DNA from: Diphasiastrum complanatum | Taxonomy: Eukaryota; Streptophyta; Lycopodiopsida; Lycopodiales; Lycopodiaceae | Length of the DNA: 64,000 bases | Direction: 5' to 3' | Assembly: GCA_029204225.1 (NCBI GenBank) | Contig: CM055115.1 | Location: 9,167,466-9,231,465, forward strand | Shown here: positions 59,257-64,000 of the stretch, piece by piece | Numbering within the stretch: the stretch's first letter is position 1 | Layout of the letters: every line of letters starts with the position of its first letter | Translations under genes and position numbers: made by a program | Notes under the pieces: model-generated | What the model saw: only the letters and a program-made list of their open reading frames with translations | The model's database searches: none | Told to the model about the DNA's origin: nothing

Positions 59257-59856
59257 CTTCTTTAGTTCATTGTCTGGACTTTTTTTTTGGAACATTTCTT
59301 TCCGACCCAAGAAAACGAATTTTTCTTTTGGCCCTTCAAAAGCCTTCAAGTATCTCCTTGTGTGAATAGCCAATTCAATCCGTAGCAAGAGTTCAGATTT
59401 TTCTAAACGCTTGCTACCATCACCGTGACATCATAATCAACGATACTACCATAGATCTCAAAATATTTCTCATTCTTTTTAGTAAATATTTTCAAAAATG
59501 CAGAACCACAATCATCAAATTCCTCTTGAATATCCACCACACATCCACAACTCGTAGTGTTTCCTGTATCAATCCAAAGCACAAAGAAAAATATGTCTAA
59601 TTTAGAACCATTCTCAAAAACCTCAAAGTACCACTTATACTTATTGTCAAACTAAATTCTCGATGTCACTCATACTTATTGTCAATCTTTACTAAATTCT
59701 CGATATCACTCATAAGGGGAACAATTATTCCTGCAAATGATCCATCACTGTAAAAATAGTAGTGTTAGAACTTCTTTCTGTTAAAGCTTCTGAAAATACG
59801 AAACAATAACTTCAACATTTTACTTACCAATAAACAATTTATAGCTAGAGCATTGC

Positions 59857-61141
59857 TCAACTTTCATGTCAATGTTGGAACACAATTGGAAAAATTTTGT
59901 GCTACATTGAACATCAACAACATAATCTGTTGGCTAACTCGAGCAGTGCTCAAGTTAGAGGTAGAAGCAGATTGCCCACCATGTCGAAGTCGGACACTAC
60001 TGGAAAGGAAGACAAGATTGACCCCCTCTTCCGCTCTCAAAATACGAAACCAATAAAGTTCAGTATTTTTATTTACCAATAAACAGTTTCTAGCTCGAGC
60101 ATTGCTCGAGTTACATGTCAAATATGGAACACATTTGACGGATGGACAAATTTTGTGTTACATTGAACATCAACAACATAATATGTTGGCTATCTCGAGC
60201 CATGCTCGAGTTAGAGGGGAAAGCTAATTGAATCCACTTTCATAAAAGTGCAAATCTGTAGGTTTTCCATAGTGGTGAGTTCCAAAAAATTTTTTGAAAA
60301 AATTGCCTAACTCGAGTAGTGCTTGAGTTAGAAGTAGAAGCTAGTTTCCGGCCATTTCAAAGTCGGATCAAAATTGGTGCCTGGACAAATCTTGTGACAC
60401 ATTCAATTTCAATAACATAATTTGGGCTAACTCGAGCAGTGCTAGAACATCATTGTAAAAATAAGACTGTTAGAACTTCTGTTAAAGCTTCTCAAAATAC
60501 AAAACCAATAAACTTCAATATTTTTACTTACCAATAAAGAGTTTATAACTTGAGCATTGCTCAAGTTACATGCCAAAGTTGGAACACAATTGTTGGATGG
60601 AGAAATTTGTGCTACATTGAACATCAACAACATAATCTCTTGGCTAACTTGAGCAGTGCTCACTGGTTAGAGGTAGAAGGTGATTGCATATACTTTGATA
60701 AAAGTGCAAAAAAGTAATTTTACCATATTAGTGAATTCAGAAAAAAAAACTTCCTAAATTGGTGTCTTAACTCGAGCAGTGCTCGAGCTAGATGTAGAAG
60801 CTGGTTGCCCACCATGTCAAAGTCAAACACTCTTGGATAGAAAGACAAGATTGACCATCTCTTCCGCTCTCAAAATACGAAACCAATAAAGTTTAGCATC
60901 TTCACTTATCAATTAACAGTTTCTAAGTCGAGCATTGCTCGAGATACATGTCAAAGTTGGAATTTCAAATCAAGACAGGAACCCATAAATTTGTATCATT
61001 ATAAAACTCTTGCAACTTGAGTTAGTCCTCAAGTTCTAAAATGACTAGACTGTAGTACAAGCGTTCATATAGAGAGGGCAGAAGAAATGGCTAGAACTCG
61101 AGCACTGCTTGAGTAGGCTGGATCTAATTTTTTTTAAGACT
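59857..61141 (-). repeat. Palindrome family, A'' copy
   Basis: Inverted counterpart of 6,431-7,720, closer to A than to A' in sequence (for example it lacks the 148-bp duplication and keeps the CTACTCGAG variant). Perfect AACTTGAGCA...TGCTCAAGTT arms persist at about 60,546-60,566. Confidence 0.8.
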
Positions 61142-61901
61142 ATAGTAAAGGTGTCCAAAAAACAAGTATGCAATTTTTCCCCCAATTTTTCCCCCAATGT
61201 TCTAATGACAACTTATTGACATGATAAAGAAATCATTCATTTGAATTTCTCATGAGTCATGACCATTAGTATTTCTGACTTTGTGTATTTCAAACCTAGT
61301 ACTTTTGGGACTACATTAGGTAGTTTCATTGATTAGGGTTTAAAAGATATTTTTGTTTTTTAAGGAAACAAAAAAAATTATTTAATAACACAACAATCTT
61401 TGTTCAAAGTCCAAAAATTCAAGACTAGAGCAAATTTGATCACACAAAGAGTTGTTCATTTAAAGGCTAGTAGTTTGGTAATGGAACAACATCCTATTAG
61501 TAAATACAAGGAGTCTATACACCACATTAGATTAGAGCAAAAATACAAAATCGGCTATGGCTACAATATGTCAAGTATCACCAAAAACGTTCAAGACAAA
61601 CATTTTAAACAAATTGTTTAATATATTTGATGACATTAGTCATCAGATATGTTACTAGTAATACATGAGACTTCATATATTGTCTCATAACACACACATG
61701 ACTTCATAATTAATATGTGAAATATAGAAGAGCTCAAACATATGTGAGACATTTCAAATAATTATCAAAGGAAACTAGAATCATAGATATCAATGCTCAC
61801 ATATATATTCCCAAATGCATTTTTGTGTTTCCAAAACAAAATTGCATTGCAAAAGCTGTAAAAACACATGGCAAAATTATGTCTTATTTATGTTTTTTTG
61901 C
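61142..61901 (-). other. AT-rich sequence ending at the 2.9-kb junction
   Basis: Inverted counterpart of 5,663-6,430. At about 61,901 it passes directly into the BYPASS1 block (GCCACGAGCATATGAGACAG), skipping the satellite and CT tract present in A. Confidence 0.6.
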
Positions 61902-62110
61902 CACGAGCATATGAGACAGAGCAATCACAATTACAATTTTCTCTACCAAGTAAATTGTAGACCTCAATTATCTTGCCTTTCAAGAACATAAACAACGATA
62001 AAAGATGTTCTATTTTTGTCAGTTAATTTGATGCCATGTTACTCCTCAATATCCAGCTAGTAAATAATCTTGCGATAGTCATTCTAGATGTGCAACTAGT
62101 GAAGAATCAC

Positions 62111-63007
62111 TCAACAAAATTTCCTTACTGCAGAAATGAGTTTTGCCCTACCCGCGACTATGTCATCAAAAAGATCACGTACGGTGCACTCCAAACTTTC
62201 CAAACCACAGTTCAGACTGTTTAAGCTATGCCGAAGCTCCGTAACATCTGACAGTCGCAATTCCAACGAGCGCGGAACCTGTTCTCCTAATGACTGAAAT
62301 TCAATGAAAAAATTATCCACATGAGCTTGCATGTTTCCAAATTCTCTTAGAAGAATTTTCTCTTTCGTTTCCTCACTGAACCGCAAGCCAATTTGCTCGA
62401 TAAGCCTTTGATGTTAATTAGACGTAGATTTACCCCATTCGCCCGTCGAACAAATCGCAATCAGTTTAGCGGAGTAAGAACTATCCATGTGAAGCAATCC
62501 AAACAGAAGAATCATTGAAACGAAAGAAATTATGCTCTTCATGGGGTAAATTACTGCGCAAGGATCAAATTGCTTTGCATATCTGCTACCCAAATTCCAA
62601 AGCTCCTCCTCTGCCTCAAGTTTCATATCAACAAGTTGCTTGTTTGCTTGATGTATTCTGGACATCTCTCGTCGGCAATGATTTAGAGCCTGAACTATGG
62701 TATCATAGTCATCCCCACCTGCTTGAAGAGCTTCAACCGCTATATGGACTACCCGCCCATAAATTTGCAATCTGGAAATACCCGTCATCAAAGCTTTATA
62801 AACATTCATAAGTCGCATTGTCTCATCCATCAGAGTACTAAAGCATTTTAATGGAAAAACAACCTTCTCCACTAGATCCAAAACGACTGCAAGAGAAGAT
62901 CTGAGAATATCCACAGCATACTGCATCCAGTCTACTGTGAAAAACTTATCTCCAATTGACTCTTCCAATTTTTGCAGACATGACGACAAATTGTCGTGAA
63001 ATGACAT
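62111..63007 (-). pseudogene. BYPASS1-like pseudogene, copy 4
   Basis: Same nonsense codon as copy 3 (TAA at 62,412-62,414), giving 197 + 91 codons, and the same closed N-terminal extension. It keeps STGEWGKS (copy 3 has K) and shares GRAKLIS with copy 3. Residues otherwise follow copy 2 rather than copy 1, although its surroundings are an inverted copy of block A. Confidence 0.85.
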
Positions 63008-64000
63008 ATTGGCAGCACCATGACCGTGAGATCACAGCGAATTTACAAAAACCATGGCGGTGTTTCTTCAGGCAGAGTTAAGGAAGCAACCTTTGCCGTC
63101 TGTGTATGTTGCAAAAATCAAGGTAAGGCTACCGGCCTACCGCTGTACCTTCTGAAATAGCTTGAGAACGTTGTCAAGACAAAAAAATTATGAAGTAAAA
63201 TTCGCCTTGAGATTGTCGACGAACCCAGCTACGGATTATCACTGACTCAGAGGTTCGAAGGAATTTATTGAGTTCCGTCCTCTGTCTCTTACATTCAACA
63301 CGTCTGCATTCAAGTAAGCCTCTTCCTGGCAAATCGTTCGCGGTCTCACTCTCGCTCGCTCGCGCTCTCTCTCTCTCTCTCTCTCCCTCTCTCTCTCAAT
63401 CAAATGTGTGGTGTTCTCTCTATCGATCTCTATTTATATGCTATTTGGACACCTTCAAAACCCTAGTCGCTACATAATAGGTAGTACCCTAGAACGTGTA
63501 AATGCATACTGGACCCCTAAGAGGGCTAAAAAATGGGACCAAAAAACACTTTGGATACTAACCCAACAAAGTGATCCAAGGGTGTTGCCTGGAATATGAC
63601 TAGGTGATAGAATGCCATGATTAACCTCGGTACTCGTTATTTATTTAGCTAGGTCGGACTATGCATCGCATTTTCAAGTTGCACCGCATGCCAAAGTGCT
63701 ATTTGTCTTTCAAAGAACAACAAATATGTCAACAAGGTGAGGATGAGGGTCTTGAGCTAGAGCCTATACTACATCATGGGTGACTAGGAGGAGGCTATGC
63801 TAGACATCACTAGTTGGCCTTTAGGTATCATGATTCAGCCCTATCTCCTCAGGCTTTACTATGAAGAATTTAGGATTTCACTTTTAGGTTGTTTACACGT
63901 TGCAGACTGATAGATATTATAACAATTTGTGATTTGCTTTTATGAAATTTGGATAATGGAATTATAGAAGTTGGAACTACATGCCATTCATCGTTTATGT
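63008..64000 (-). other. 5' flank of BYPASS1-like copy 4 with CT tract
   Basis: Inverted counterpart of 648-1,640, running off the window. The CT tract is at 63,362-63,396 with the CCCTCTC interruption also found in A. Diagnostic sites are mixed: some follow A, more follow A'. Confidence 0.6.

Overview
This is nuclear DNA of a land plant. The evidence is plant-type Ty1/copia and Ty3/gypsy long terminal repeat (LTR) retrotransposon remnants, primer-binding sites matching initiator tRNA-Met (TGGTATCAGAGCC), GA/CT microsatellites, TTTAGGG motifs and a BYPASS1-like gene family. I cannot place the species; the multicopy intronless BYPASS1-like genes would fit a non-flowering plant, but that is a guess. 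There are no rRNA, tRNA, CRISPR or bacterial-type features.

The dominant feature is segmental duplication. Block A (1-15,855) is repeated in direct but abridged form as A' (40,747-54,070): 1-2,772 returns at 40,747-43,503, 6,510-8,712 at 48,708-51,062 and 13,917-15,855 at 51,066-54,070. Immediately next to A' lies A'' (54,072 to beyond the right edge), an inverted copy of A running from 13,506 down to about 5,663 and then, skipping 2.9 kb, from 2,747 down to 648. The window is therefore a giant inverted repeat with arms of about 10-13 kb around a spacer of about 40.6 kb. A further inverted copy of 1-3,110 lies at 20,590-23,700, and a small fragment of it at 17,371-17,868.

The only host-type genes I can support are the BYPASS1-like copies (1,641 +, 21,226 -, 42,370 + broken, 62,111 - broken) and one ORF with a DGQHT motif (8,315 +, with broken copies at 50,673 and 58,601). 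Everything else recognisable is transposon-derived. This includes a copia family with unusually short 121-125 bp LTRs (seven copies), several gag, protease, integrase and reverse-transcriptase fragments, gypsy integrase fragments with LTRs, a 660-bp copia LTR with a phased CCAAT array, and one complete non-autonomous element with LTRs, primer-binding site and polypurine tract at 25,929-30,776.

Non-coding structure includes a dimeric satellite built on a 23-bp palindrome (3.2-4.9 kb), a related dispersed palindrome family (6.4-7.7, 48.7-50.1 and 59.9-61.1 kb), a 156-bp GA tract inside a tandem duplication (47-48.3 kb), and a MITE-like hairpin segment near 48.3-48.6 kb. Shared nonsense mutations give a relative history: the copy at 21,226 looks most ancestral, and A'' looks like a chimera of A and A'.
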